Shown here: positions 1-10,595 of the stretch, piece by piece
Numbering within the stretch: the stretch's first letter is position 1
Layout of the letters: each line of letters begins with the position of its first letter
Origin: Hypericum androsaemum
Lineage: Eukaryota > Streptophyta > Magnoliopsida > Malpighiales > Hypericaceae
Direction: 5' to 3'
DNA: 64,000 nucleotides
NCBI GenBank assembly: GCA_963995505.1
Contig: OZ023193.1
Location: forward strand, 5,788,521-5,852,520
Position numbers and translations under genes: made by a program
The notes under the pieces: generated by a model
The model's input: only the letters and a program-made list of their open reading frames with translations
Database searches by the model: none
What the model was told of the DNA's origin: nothing

Positions 1-2053
1 ATTTTTATAGGCTACACAAGTGGGATAAAGGGTTATAGGTTGTATGACTTGGACAATCACACCACCTTTACTTCCAGAGATGTGAAATTCTATGAGCACA
101 TCTTTCCATTCCAAACCACTTTACCATCTCCCTCCATATTTCCTTCTATAATACCTACTCTGAGAATCACTCCACTACATCTAGATATGCAAGATGCACA
201 ATCACCATTACCTAACCCAGAGCTTCTTGTACTGCCAGATCCCACTGAAGATCAACTTCTTACACAACTTGATCAACCATCTAAAACCAACCTTAGGAGT
301 TCCTCCAGAACTAGACATGAACCTGGCTACCTACAAAACTATATCACCTCTTTCCTTATCTCTCAGCATAGCTGGTCAAATTCTTAAGGTAAAGGTACTC
401 AGGTTTCTGACCATCATAGATCAGTTCTATATCCTATTTCTTCTGTGCTCACAACTGATTATCTTGGATCATCCCATAAGGTGTTTGTTACAGCACTTGA
501 CAGTATTAGAGAGCCAGAGACCTTTACAGAAGCTTATGAGATGCCGTGCTGGAAGGAAGCCATGAATGCAGAACTAGCTACACTTGAAGCCAACAATACA
601 TGGGATGTAGTGCCTCTTCCTCCTGGCAAACATGCAATTGGTTGTAGATGGATCTTTAAAGTCAAGAGACATGCTGATGGGAGTATTGAAAGGTTTAAGG
701 CCAAGTTAGTTGCTAAAGGCTACAATCAAGCTGTTGGCATTGATTACTTAGACACCTTTTTACCTGTAGTCGAAATGACTACTGTCAGAATAATTTTGGC
801 AGTTGCTGCTAGTTAGAACTGGTTTTTGGAGCAAATAGATGTTAATAATGCCTTCCTACATGGTGATCTTCATGAGGAAGTATATATGCAGCTTCCACCT
901 GGGTTCTCAGCTCCTGGCAATAGAGTGTGCAAACTAAGGAAGTCTCTCTATGACCTCAAGCAGGCCAGCAGGTAGTGGTTCGAAAAACTTACATCATTGC
1001 TGCTATTTTTTGGTTTTACACAAGCTAAATTTGACTACTCCATGTTTACCTTACATAAAGATGGCTTTTTCACTTGCCTCTTGGTGTACGTCGATGATAT
1101 AATTGTAGCAGGAACATCTTTTATCCACATACAGAAGATCAAAAGTTTCTTGGACACTAAATTGAAGATAAAAGACCTTGGGAAGCTGAAATTTTTCTTG
1201 GGAATGGAAGTGGCTAGATCTAATACTGGCATTCACATTTGTCAAAGACAATATGCCATCAATCTCTTGAAAGATGCTGATTTCATTAATTGCAAGATAA
1301 TGCAGACTCCCATGGTGCAAAATCAGAGACTAAGTCACTCTGAAGATTCTCCCCCAGCTGAAGATGTCACACATTACAGACAGTTGATTGGTAAACTTCT
1401 CTACTTAACCAACACTCGACCTGACATCTGTTACTCTACTCATCAACTCAATCAGTTTTTGAGTGCACCACTGATTATACAGAAAAAGACAGTACACCAT
1501 ATTCTTAGATATATCAAAGGGCATCCAGGTTTGGGCTTGTTCTTCCCCAGCAATACTAAACTCAAAGTCACGGCCTTCTGTGATGCTGATTGGGCAGGAT
1601 GCCCTGATACTAGGCATTCTACTACTGGTTACTGTGTCTATATAGGAGGCTCCCTTATCTCATAGAAATCGAAGAAGCAATAGACAGTTTCAAGAAGTTC
1701 TTCTGAAGCTGAATATCGAGCCTTAGCATCTGTGAGCTGCGAAATTCAATAGATCACTTACTTGCTCAGAGATTTAAGGATTCAACACACTTTACCTGCT
1801 GCTGTCTTCTGCGATAGTCAATCAGCGATACATATAGCTGGAAATCCTGTATTTCACGAGAGGACAAAATACATCAAGATTGATTGCCACTTGGTGCGAG
1901 AGAAAATTCAAGATGGGCTGATCAGACTCTTCCATGTCCCTGCACTTCACCAAACGGCGGATGTATTAACCAAGCCTCTACCGTCATCTTTGTTCCTTCA
2001 TCATGTTTTCCAGCTGGGACTGTTGAGCATCCACAGTCCAGCTTGCGGGAGAA
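1..2053 (+). mobile_element. Ty1/Copia retrotransposon, internal 3' part (end of integrase, reverse transcriptase, RNase H), decayed
   Basis: The window opens inside a Copia polyprotein. The first about 115 codons give the integrase C-terminal region, with the GYRLYDLDNHTTFTSRDV pattern typical of Copia. Reverse transcriptase follows: [14 protein letters not shown] near 640-680, [11 protein letters not shown] near 840-870, and the catalytic YVDD motif near 1088-1100. RNase H lies at about 1560-1970, with DADWAGC and SSSEAEYRALA. One reading frame can be followed from about 40 to 2100 without a frameshift. It is broken only by in-frame stops at 385-387 (TAA), 814-816, 973-975, 1663-1665, 1681-1683 and 1750-1752 (all TAG). 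The 5' half lies outside the window. The copy cannot be autonomous. Confidence 0.95.
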
Positions 2054-2345
2054 TGTTAAAATTGAAGGAACATTCTTCCTTGATTCAGGGAGGAAATTAA
2101 GGAACATGCTTCCTTAATTTCCTCCCCAATTTAAGGAACATGCTTCCTTAATTTCCTACTCATTTTTCTTCTTAATTTTCTCCTCATTTTCCTCCTTTAT
2201 TGTTTGTTTATACGACTAGGTAGATTCATTTCTTAGTATAAATATCCATGTTGTACATCATTATTTTCTTAAATTATTCATTCATAAATCAAAATCTCTA
2301 CAACTTCATTTCTCCTTCTTTCTCCTTATATGGAGTTTCTCAACA
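2054..2345 (+). mobile_element. 3' LTR of the Copia element
   Basis: A purine-rich tract (GCTTGCGGGAGAA) ends at 2053, just where a Copia polypurine tract should lie. It is followed by TGTTAAAATTGAAGG, a TG start. The segment ends in CTCAACA at 2345, giving TGTT...AACA ends and a length of 292 bp. Immediately downstream the sequence becomes an interior stretch of a DUF4220 exon (compare 22817 onward), so 2345/2346 is the element/host junction. Inside are two near-identical short units, GGAACATGCTTCCTTAATTT at 2101 and about 2136. The matching 5' LTR should lie upstream of the window. Confidence 0.8.
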
Positions 2346-3042
2346 ACATTTTCCAGACGTCCAAAGTCAGCAAGTACCTGTCAAGGTACCTGATGCATCT
2401 GTTCGTTGTCTCCTCGGATTTGCTACCCCAACGGACCCCTCTCAGCAAGAAGACATTGTACAAGGATATCAACCCTTCATGGCGGCCATTTTTTACTATG
2501 TACCATGCTGCTGGAGAAGGAAAGGGAAAAGGCAAAGGACAAGATGAGAAGTAAAACAGAAGGGCAGCTAAAGAGCAAGCCTGTACAATGTTCTGGAAGA
2601 AGCCCCCCATCGGGAATGCAAGTGACATTTCTACTCTTCGGTTTGCTCACAATCTTCTGAAGGTTTTGAGGGCAGCTGATGTTACTCCACCTCAGGTAAA
2701 TACAAACGTCTACCTTGAGACAATTAATACTTCAATTTTCTAAATCCCGCCATACTCGAAACTAGCGATCAGGTGTTATTTTCTTTTCAGCTAAAACGGA
2801 GGTGGGAATGATTGGATGCCGTGTGGGTGGAGCTGTTGGTGTACGCAGCGGATCAATGCAAACGACAAGCACACGCGGAACACCTAAAAAATGGAGGAGA
2901 GCTTCTAACCCATGTGTGGGTCCTTCTCGGCCATTTCGGCTTTATTGATGAAGCAATCCTTCCATCGAAGGGCTATGACCATGGAACTCTCCGCTTTTTG
3001 AAGGGCTATGATGATGAACCACTCGACCATTTCCTTGTTTGA
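2346..3042 (+). pseudogene. DUF4220/DUF594 gene, 3' fragment (array unit 1)
   Basis: The fragment is closely related to the intact gene at 21010-23540. It holds the end of exon 2 (2346-2695, donor CAG|GTAAAT) and all of exon 3 (2791-3042, acceptor TTTTCAG), encoding the DUF594 tail with HVWVLLGHFGFIDEA. Compared with the intact copy there is an in-frame TAA at 2552-2554 where a Glu codon is expected, and a TGA at 2809-2811 where Met is expected. The 5' part was separated by the Copia insertion at 2345/2346, so nothing can be translated normally. Splice sites are still intact and identity to unit 3 is high, which suggests recent inactivation. Confidence 0.93.
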
Positions 3043-3364
3043 TGTCGGCGGATTATTTATTTACCAAAATGTATGGTTAGCCTTGTTATCCTGTATGAAT
3101 ATTTACGGGATTTTCTTTGTATTTATCGTTGTTATATTCACGAACAATTTTCTTTGGTGTTGATACCATAGTTTTTAAGAGGAAAAAGTTGAAAGATCCA
3201 AGAAGATCTTACGAACTCAACTATATATATCAAAAAAATTATTCAAAGCCGGGGACCCCATTTTTTTTAATTGCTGATATTTTTTTTAAAACACAGATGA
3301 ATTTATCTATTTTACTAAATATCAGAGACCCAAGAATATTTTAAGAAAAAATTTATTCTAATAC
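3043..3364. other. 3' flank of DUF4220 unit 1, no gene
   Basis: The stretch is AT-rich and aligns with 23541-23650 and 24790-25600 of unit 3. It lacks the two insertions found there: the STT3A-carrying element at 23695-24764 and the pogo-like element at 24885-25481. It therefore serves as a related empty site for the second of these (near 3222-3245). I see no coding potential. Confidence 0.7.
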
Positions 3365-4860
3365 CCTGTTATATCCCAGAACTAGCATAAGGTCCCAGTA
3401 GTTTGGAACCCATCAAACGAGTCAAAATTAAAAAAAAAGATCACTTAGGATCTCGGACTGATTTCTGAGCCTAGTTGACTACGACGACGTTACTCAAACG
3501 ATGTGGCAATGTCACATCAATTTTTTTTCCTACTTATAAAATTGATGTGGCAGCTAAAAATTATCAAAGTAATTCCAAAATTTTTAAAAAAATTTCGAAA
3601 CCCATCTCTCGGGCTTCTTCTCCTTCTTTCCTCTATCTAGGAGAGACCGGATTGAGTGGGGACTAAAGAAATTTTGTCCATAGGTGAGGACTACATTTTG
3701 GGCCGTCATATTTGATTATCTTTAAATCTGATGGTCAATAACCTATCGGGTGTTATTGGTTTGCATGTGAAGTAATATTAGTTTAGAAGACGCTGGTTTA
3801 CTTATGAAGTGATATTGGTTTGCATGTGAAGTGATATTGGTTTGCATGTGTAGTGATATTGGTTTGAGTTAGTCCCAATATTTGGGAACTACCCCAGTCC
3901 CCACCAAATCCACCCCCTATCTAGGAACCCAAAAAAATAGAGACTTTTGGATTTCTAGCCCCACTTCTTACAAAACCCTACGTAAAAACTAAACGCTTAG
4001 TGGGTAGAAGTCGATGGGTCGACACTTTTGCATAAATGAATATCATAGTCCCGAAGTTAAGTAAATTCGCCTAAAATAAAGTTATAAAAAAAACACAACG
4101 TGAAAACCCTAATCATCTCCAATCCCTAAATAGTTTCTTGACCTCATTTTATTTTATGTAAAGCAAACAACTTTCTGGGTACCCAAACATACAAACTTTT
4201 CCACCGATGAGAAACACTGTCAATAGCTGAAATCAAACTTGAATACCAATGAAATCGGAGAGCTCAAAGAATAGCACAGGCCGAGACTTTCCGTGATCAA
4301 GAGAAATTGAATAACGAAGAAAAAGAAGTAAACGCACGATTAAACTTTGTAGTAAGAAAGTACCCAATTGAAGGGCAGGACCTGAGCTGCTTTGTCTTGG
4401 TAAAGCAAGTGAATGGAGAGAAGGCATAGACGAAGCCCAACTTCAGCCAAGCTCCGATTCTTCCGCCACGGTCCCGGCCGAAATTTTCAAGCCAAGCTCG
4501 AAGGGTTTTCTAGCCTTTGAATTTTGTGGGTTCTGGTGTTAGGAATTTTCTGGGTTTTGAATTGGGATATTTTGGTAGGTTTGAGGGGAGAGGGTAGTTG
4601 TTGTTCTTGAAGAAGAAAAAGCCATGGCGGTTAGGTAAAAGGAGATATTCGAGGAGTTTCAAGGGAGGAGGAGGGAATTTTAGTTATTGTTTTGTTATTT
4701 TGATCACTTACCACGTCATTTTCTAAGTGTGATGAAAAAGATGATGTGGCGTTGGAGGCCTCTGCCAATTAAGCTCTCAGGCTCTAAATAATTTTTTTTA
4801 AATTAATTAGACTCGTTTAATAAATTTTAAACGAAGCAATTCTAATGAATATTTTTTGAA
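3365..4860. mobile_element. Mutator-like TIR element, copy A (with nested small element)
   Basis: The left end (about 3365-3540) and right end (about 4700-4860) are imperfect inverted repeats. Both contain versions of GACTGATTTCTGAGCCTAGTTG and a segment like AACGAGTCAAA or its complement. The same element occurs at the same relative position in unit 3 (about 25610-26960), so it inserted before the array duplicated. The interior at 4230-4650 is GC-richer and on the minus strand reads like a plastid transit peptide start (MAFSSSRTTTTLP at about 4622). It may be a captured gene 5' end, but I do not recognise the gene. Exact ends and target duplication were not resolved. Confidence 0.55.
3642..3916. 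mobile_element. 275-bp non-autonomous MULE-like element with GATATTGGTTT repeats
   Basis: It is flanked by a perfect 9-bp direct repeat CTATCTAGG (3633-3641 and 3917-3925), the target duplication size typical of Mutator-like elements. The insertion is absent from the paralogous place in unit 3 (near 25935). Ends are weakly inverted (GGATTGAGTGGGGACT against GGATTTGGTGGGGACT). The interior has four tandem copies of a motif like GTGATATTGGTTTGCATGT at about 3745-3865. The left end matches the right end of the large element at about 46965-50030, so this looks like a miniature relative. Confidence 0.8.
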
Positions 4861-5194
4861 AGGTGAATTTTATCCTTAGGATTTAAAACTGAACTTTATT
4901 GAATTTAACAAGTCAAACTTGTGTTGTTAGGCCGATAATTTCAATAAAATTTGCCAATATTTTACCCAAATTTTAAGCTCCCTAGTATAATTGGAAGATT
5001 ACGGAGGGTTGGAACATAAAAAAATAAAAGAACCGAATGGACGGAAACTTTCCCCCAGCTCTTCGTCCGTCTGCTTCCGGCTTCAGCTCCTTAAGGAGAA
5101 AAAAAAAGAAAAGGGTTTTGACTTGGCCAACCCAAAAACCCCGCCTCCCGTCAGAAACAGAACTCGAAAAGCGGCGTCGTTTCGAACGGAGACA

Positions 5195-5285
5195 ATGATG
5201 GAAGTCGAAATGGAGGCGTCCTCTGGCTACTTCGACCCCGAGGACCTCTTCTCCGGGGAGCAATTCCGCAGCTACGGGTAAAAAT

Positions 5286-5336
<51 letters not shown>

Positions 5337-5889
5337 GCCGCCTCTCTGTATTCTTTTTTCTTTTGTTTTTTCTTCTATTGAACCGTGTCATGACTCGAGC
5401 TGCTTGTTGTGGACCCCGCGCGAAGCAATAGGCACTCCACCCCGACGCGGTCCCTCGCGAGTGGCGGGAATGCTGCGTGGTCCTCGAAGCCCGGGCTGAT
5501 ATACGACGGGCACAGCATTCACAGCCCCTTCAATGCGGTGCTGCTGCTCGAGAACATCAAGCATGAGGCGGATGTTGAGTGGAGGAGGCTTGGGAGTGAG
5601 TCCATCAACGGGTGTAAGGTGGAGGATGAGATGGTTTCGGATGTCACGGAGACGAGCTTCGGGCTGTTTGCCTATCTTCTTGATTCTGCTATTCGAGGTC
5701 TGATATGCTACCGAGAGGAATGAGGGTAGCTTAGTGAATTAGCTGTGTATTCTTGGAAATTAGACAGTGAGGCTTGTTAGGAGTGGAGTGTCTTGCAGGA
5801 ACTTTTTATCTGTGCTCTGTTTGGCAGGTTTGATGTCTATTCCTGATCTGATGTTAAAGTTTGAGAGATCTTGTCGAGACATATCTGAG
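5195..5889 (+). pseudogene. NUP107: NUP107 5' fragment (unit 1)
   Basis: NUP107 is a scaffold nucleoporin of the nuclear pore outer ring. The N-terminus MEVEMEASSGYFDPEDL, a donor after TAC GG at 5277, and a following exon at about 5414-5697 match my recollection of plant NUP107: a GLIYDGHSIHSP-like segment, LLLENIKHEADVEW, then SFGLFAYLLDSAIRG. The next exon at 5828-5889 reads GLMSIPDLMLKFERSCRDIS. The following exon and the remaining roughly 900 residues are missing. Compared with copy B (28379 on), about 30 bp around the next donor are deleted. A LINE interrupts the downstream intron at about 5911. It is a gene fragment, probably never functional at this locus. Confidence 0.85.
5290..5333. 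repeat. (TA)n microsatellite
   Basis: About 40 bp of uninterrupted TA dinucleotides lie in the first intron of the NUP107 fragment. The paralogous intron at 27849 lacks the tract, so it expanded after duplication. Confidence 0.97.
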
Positions 5890-5910
5890 GTTTACAAGCC
5901 TCTAAGCGTG

Positions 5911-8039
5911 TGACAATAAACGAGGAAATTTTTTGGTTCTCTCCGAGGCACACCTTCCAAGAACCCCTTCTTCACCAATTCAAACCCCTCCCCTAAATCG
6001 AACCTCCATCTCCAGAATTTTTTGAGTCACCCTCTCCGCTCCCGACCGTCTCCTCCCTTCTCCACTGCCGCCCTCTCCACCTTCCGCTGGCGGGCAGGTC
6101 AGGGGTGGCGGTGGATCTCTCTCAGTGTCAACCTCCTTCTCCCGCCTCCATGGTTCCATCTCACACCATTTTTGTTGATAACCTCCCTTCTCAATGGTGC
6201 CAGGGAGCTCTTCGCGAGTTCTTCTTTAAACATTGCAAGGTGGTTGATGCGTTTATCCTCTCGAGAGGTTTAAACGTCTCTCTAGCTTTGGGTTTGTTAG
6301 AGTTCTCCTGCAAGTGGACCTCGATTCTCTAATTCTCTGGACCTGCGGTTCGAGGGTGGAGAAAAATCAGTTGTTTGTGTCGAAGGCTAAGTTTGCAAGA
6401 GGCTCGTCTTTGAACCCCCAGGTCTCCACCCCTCAGGTGAAGCTCCCTATGGCAAGTCATCCTCTTCAGGCGAAGCTTCCCACGGTAGCTCCCTTGCGGC
6501 CTGATGCTTCCTTCTCTGAGGCTCTCGCCAGCCACCCTTGTCCAGTCCTGGAGGTTCCCTTATCCAAGTCTCTCGACGGGCTCTCGAATGAGTGGCTAAT
6601 TTGCTGTGCGACGTCAGCTCTCCTCGATGCTGGCCTCTCGTGCTCGGTCAAGGACACGCGGCGCTGGGTCAACAATCTATTACCTTTTTCAAGGTAATGT
6701 GGTTGAATCTCTTGCGTCCTGTTGTTGGTTGCCCCGTTCCTTCAGGTGCTATCAATTTGGTTGCCCATCTTCTTCCTGTGGACGTGTCACTGCCTTCGAT
6801 TGGTGCTCTGGGGGTGGACTTATCTCCGAGTTCTTCCCCACCTCTTTCACCTGAGCTATTTTCGGTTGATGGCTCCTCGCCTTTGGGGTTTACTATCATG
6901 CAGTCTTCTTTTGTTGATTGTCCAAAAATGGAAGTAGCCACCGAGGTCTGCTGCATTGCTGCATCCGGGTTGATGGCTCCTCGGGTTGTTGGTGCTTGTG
7001 GTTTTGGGCTGCCTTTGGTTATCCCCGCTGTTGCTACTTCGGGTGACTCGAGGTCCTTAGCTGCTGATGTTCTGATGTTGGAAGCGCAATATCTCGCTGT
7101 CAATTCTATCACTTTTATGCAGGTGCCTGTTGTCGAGAATGGGGATGTAGTTCTGCAGGTTCCGGATGGTCTTGATACTAGCGCAGAGTTGGTAGCTGAT
7201 GCCAATGCCGAGGAGGGGGAGTTGAAGGTTTCAGATGGTCTTGTTGCTGGTGCAGAGCCGGTGGCTGATGCCAAGGCTGAGGAGGGAAAGCTACAGCTGG
7301 CTGTGGCTGCTCTTGGGATGGGAACAAAGAGGTGGATTGTTGAGGGTGTTGTGCCACCCATTGGTGAAGATGCAGACTAGCTGTAGAAGTTTCTTACTTT
7401 AGTAGACGCTCTTATTTTTGCCACCTCCCACTGCCTAGTTCCCGAACCGATGGCTCCTCCACTGGAGCCTTCCGCTGCTGTCTGGGTGGCTAAAATTGTT
7501 AAATTGAGAAGCTTTCTGCCACCGACTCCGACCCAACTAAGCAGCCGAGTTAGGAAGCCGACGAGCAAAGTTGCCGCTCTTTTACAATCTTCGATTCCTA
7601 AATTGAAGGTAAAGTCTCTAAAGTCGGTGTTGGAGCTCTGCCTTCCCTCGATTTTGATGGGTATGGAATCACAGGATGATGCCCTTCGTGAAGCGCTCTC
7701 AACTGAGACGTGGCGCCTGGAAATCATCGCGGGCTTTCTGGGGATGTTGATGCCTCGAATATCCTCTGTGCTATCAAGGAGGCGGCCTATGGTCTGGATC
7801 AATTCCGGGCGTTCGATCCTCCATAATTCTGGATTTTTCTTGGTAGTTTGTATAGGTGTATAGTAGGGTGCTTTGGTTTTGAAATCCTTTTGGTGACTCT
7901 ATCAATTTCGTACATAAATATCGCTTATTATTGTTGGGCATCTGATAGGCATTATCTGATACCTTTGGCGTGACCCTTGATGTAACCTTCGTTGGTAGGT
8001 TCGTTTGAGGTAATGATACGTTACTTATTAAAAAAAAAT
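5911..8039 (+). mobile_element. Non-LTR retrotransposon (LINE), ORF1-bearing, internally deleted, poly(A)-ended
   Basis: The segment interrupts the NUP107 fragment. The host reads AAGCGTGTGA before it, and TGTGAATTGTTT resumes after an A-run at about 8029-8038, matching the uninterrupted sequence at about 28490 in unit 3. From 6151 it encodes an RNA-recognition-motif-like start (TIFVDNLPSQWCQGALREFF), related to the ORF1 RRM of the antisense LINE at 18712-18290 (FFFDNLPFQWRNEDLRVLF). A related block VEKNQLFVSKAKFARG follows in another frame. The rest of ORF1 continues to about 7380 and possibly 7863, with frame breaks. Endonuclease and reverse transcriptase are absent, so the copy is non-autonomous. 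A short target duplication, TGTGA, is possible. Confidence 0.75.
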
Positions 8040-9800
8040 TGTGAATTGTTTCTCTTTTTTATGATGATACTTATTGCTGCACGAAGTGTAAGTTTACCGA
8101 TTCGAAGGGAATTGTTTAATAATCGATGACGATATGAGGGAATTAGGCTGCCCATAGACTGGCATGTCGTGGAAAACATGTATAATGCTTCCTGATCACT
8201 GTTTATCCGGGACAAGAATCTCCACTGCTCCAAGTAAATAATGTAATTCCTAGTTTGGTATTTAACTTTTTTATGACAAGGGTTTTATTCTTCTTTTTTT
8301 TAGAGGAAACAACATGGGTTTTATTCTGTTTTTGGAGAATTTATGAGCTATTTAATTAAAAGAAAAATTAAATAACTCACTATATTTCAATCTTATTGTT
8401 TGTCTTGTCACTTTGAGAGGCTAGCTAACCTGAATATTTGAAATTGACTTTGACATCTGACCGGTCATACCCAGATTTAGGCAATTGAGGCTGCCTTTGT
8501 CTATTTGGGTTCTTGAAGCGTTATAATCGACTTCTGTTATGTGTTTAATTAAGAATAGGGTTTATTTACCGAAGTCGTTCCAAGATCGAGAGTTTAATTT
8601 CAAACCTTATGGATAAAAATAATATTCTTTCGCAACACTTTATATAAACATAGAAGAATCTGGATTAGCATTTATCCTTTCTCCACTGCTCCAAGTAATT
8701 AAATAATGTGATTCCACAGTTTGTACCCGCACTCACCAAGAAAGAAAAGAATTTAAGAAGAGAGAACAGGACACGCATTTCAAAATTCCTCTCGCTGTTA
8801 TAATAATATGGTTTTCATCGGTTGTCAAATAGTTTTATATGTCCAAATTCGGTCACACATAAACTAACAGTTGGTTTGAGTACAGCTTCTTTATTTGGGT
8901 TTGCTACTTGAAGATCTCAGTGAATTACAGTTTGCATCCCACAACGAGTCAAAAGGTAATGAAATGTCATCTTGTGTATATTAAAATTTAGGTTTAATTA
9001 ATTAGCTGTGTCCAAATTTCTTTCATATGCATATTTTGTAAGCTTCAACATCAGGACTTTGCACGGCTCAAATATGGATCAGATAACATAATGTGTATTT
9101 ATATGTCAGCTGATAAGGAACAGAATTTCATGGGTGTAATGTAGATTAGACTTGTAGGAAATTTATTTTCTGAGAACAGTAAGTAGTGGGAGACTTTTTC
9201 TTTTGGTCAACAATAATGTGAAACTTTGAATGCTCTTGGATATGGCTCTGGTAGTACTTAAATATGGATGATAATTAAGCGGTTACATTTTATTGATACA
9301 AGAAATGGAGAAGCGAAGATATAATTGAGATCAATAATACAAACAAAATCAACTCATGATTACACGATAGTGTTAAACTTTGTCATCTTTTAAAATTTTT
9401 ACTCAACTCATACCTAGATTTCAGCGTTATTGTAATTTTGTTCGAAAACGAGATGGTTTAAACCTAAACCAAACTTAAGATAAATACTATCAACAAAAGG
9501 CACCGGCAAATGGTCTGTCTTCTTTTTCTTGATTTTTTTAACAAGTAAATTTTAATATTTTCAATGAAATTATAATTAGTAAAAATATTGGAATATATAA
9601 AATGCATAATCCAAAAGTCTCTCGTGACCCAGACAAATAACTGTTGGCTATTTTTGAAGCACATTTCTACCTAATTTTTTTCCTGTCATGATCATCCTAT
9701 TGCCACCCCACGGGGTTGCTCTCGTGATGATGGTCTAGACCTCTTAATTTCTTCTTGTTGTTGTTGTTGATCATCTGACCAGAAAAGTTTTGATGCAGCT
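8040..9800. other. Duplicated 5' flank of the DUF4220 gene (unit 2)
   Basis: There is no gene. 8040-8090 is the remainder of the NUP107 intron. About 8110-8980 aligns with 20270-20940, including the shared blocks GACAAGAATCTCCACTGCTC and CAAATAGTTTTATATGTCC. This is the upstream region of the intact DUF4220 gene, so any promoter it carries was copied too. From 8980 to 9800 the sequence is AT-rich and has no counterpart that I can see in unit 3. Confidence 0.7.
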
Positions 9801-10142
9801 TTGAGCAGGAAGCAGCTGGAAAGAATAATGAAAATCCAACCACCGTTTATAGAATGGGAGGTGCCAGTACTGGTGTTAATTAGCCTCACATGCCAAGTGG
9901 TCCTTGTTCTCCTGAGCAACCGGAGGAGATACTCAAAGAGCCCATTGCTCAATGCAGTTCTTTGGGCCGCTTACATGGGAGCAAACGCCGTGGCTACATT
10001 TGCACTCAGCGTCATCTCGACCAACCTGGCCGTGTCCGAGGCCCTCGACTTGATACTTGACCGTCGAATCGAGCTGCAGACGTTCTGGGCACCCTTCTTC
10101 CTGTTGCACCTAGGCGGCCCAGACACCATCACCGCCTTCGAG
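9801..10142 (+). pseudogene. DUF4220 gene, exon 1 only (unit 2)
   Basis: It encodes 114 residues closely similar to exon 1 of the intact gene at 21010: WEVPVLVLISLTCQVVLVLL (a membrane segment), then TFWAPFFLLHLGGPDTITAF, the most recognisable DUF4220 sequence. It ends at a matching phase-0 donor (GAG|GTCAGG at 10142/10143). Homology to intron 1 of the intact gene continues to about 10290 and then stops. No exon 2 or 3 follows, because about 10 kb of transposon-rich DNA comes next. The very N-terminus differs from unit 3, so the ATG at 9801 is the only visible start but is uncertain. Truncated and presumably non-functional, though the reading frame is open. Confidence 0.88.
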
Positions 10143-10419
10143 GTCAGGGACAGTTTTAGTTTGTTGCCTCGTAACATATTTTTGACCAAAGTCTTAAGTA
10201 TCACTCGCTTAATTGTGGTTAGAACTTTTGGGCATCACGTGACATGTCACACATCATCCTTTCTGCCATGTGGATGATGACCTCGTTTTTTCCAAGTTAG
10301 ATTAAACAACTAACTTTAAAAAAAACATAAGTTGAAAAGTTTGAGGGATTGGAATCTAGATAATTTTTATGCCAAGTTTTTTTTATATGTTGCTTAAACT
10401 GACGTGGAAAAATAGATAT
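10143..10419. other. Relic of DUF4220 intron 1, breakpoint of homology
   Basis: 10143-10290 matches 21415-21580, including the stretch ACATCATCCTTTCTG. Similarity ends near 10290, marking the edge of unit 2. The remaining bases are AT-rich with no feature. Confidence 0.6.
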
Positions 10420-10595
10420 TGTTAGGATTTGTTCCAAAATTTTAATTAGTTTAGAATTCTAATTCTTATTGTAAAGTATATTGAGTTTGTCCTCTATAAA
10501 TTTTTACCCTCCTATTTTTAGAGGAGAAGTTCAATATGCTTTACAATAGGAATTAGAGTTCTAAACAAGTTAGAATTGTAGGACAAATCTTAACA
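10420..10595 (-). mobile_element. Short LTR (176 bp) of a minus-strand LTR element
   Basis: The segment starts TGTTAGGATTTGTTCC and ends GGACAAATCTTAACA, so its ends are nearly perfect inverted repeats. On the minus strand it is preceded by CTAAAGTAGAGAT, a polypurine-like tract. That fits the 3' LTR of a minus-strand Copia-like element whose interior would extend to the right. The arms are complementary over much of the length, so a fold-back MITE is an alternative. I did not find a second LTR within 3 kb. Confidence 0.5.

Noticed and set aside
6669..7361. 230-codon minus-strand frame opposite the LINE ORF1
   Set aside because: It is a shadow of the plus-strand LINE ORF1; the composition is a mirror of that frame and no domain is visible.
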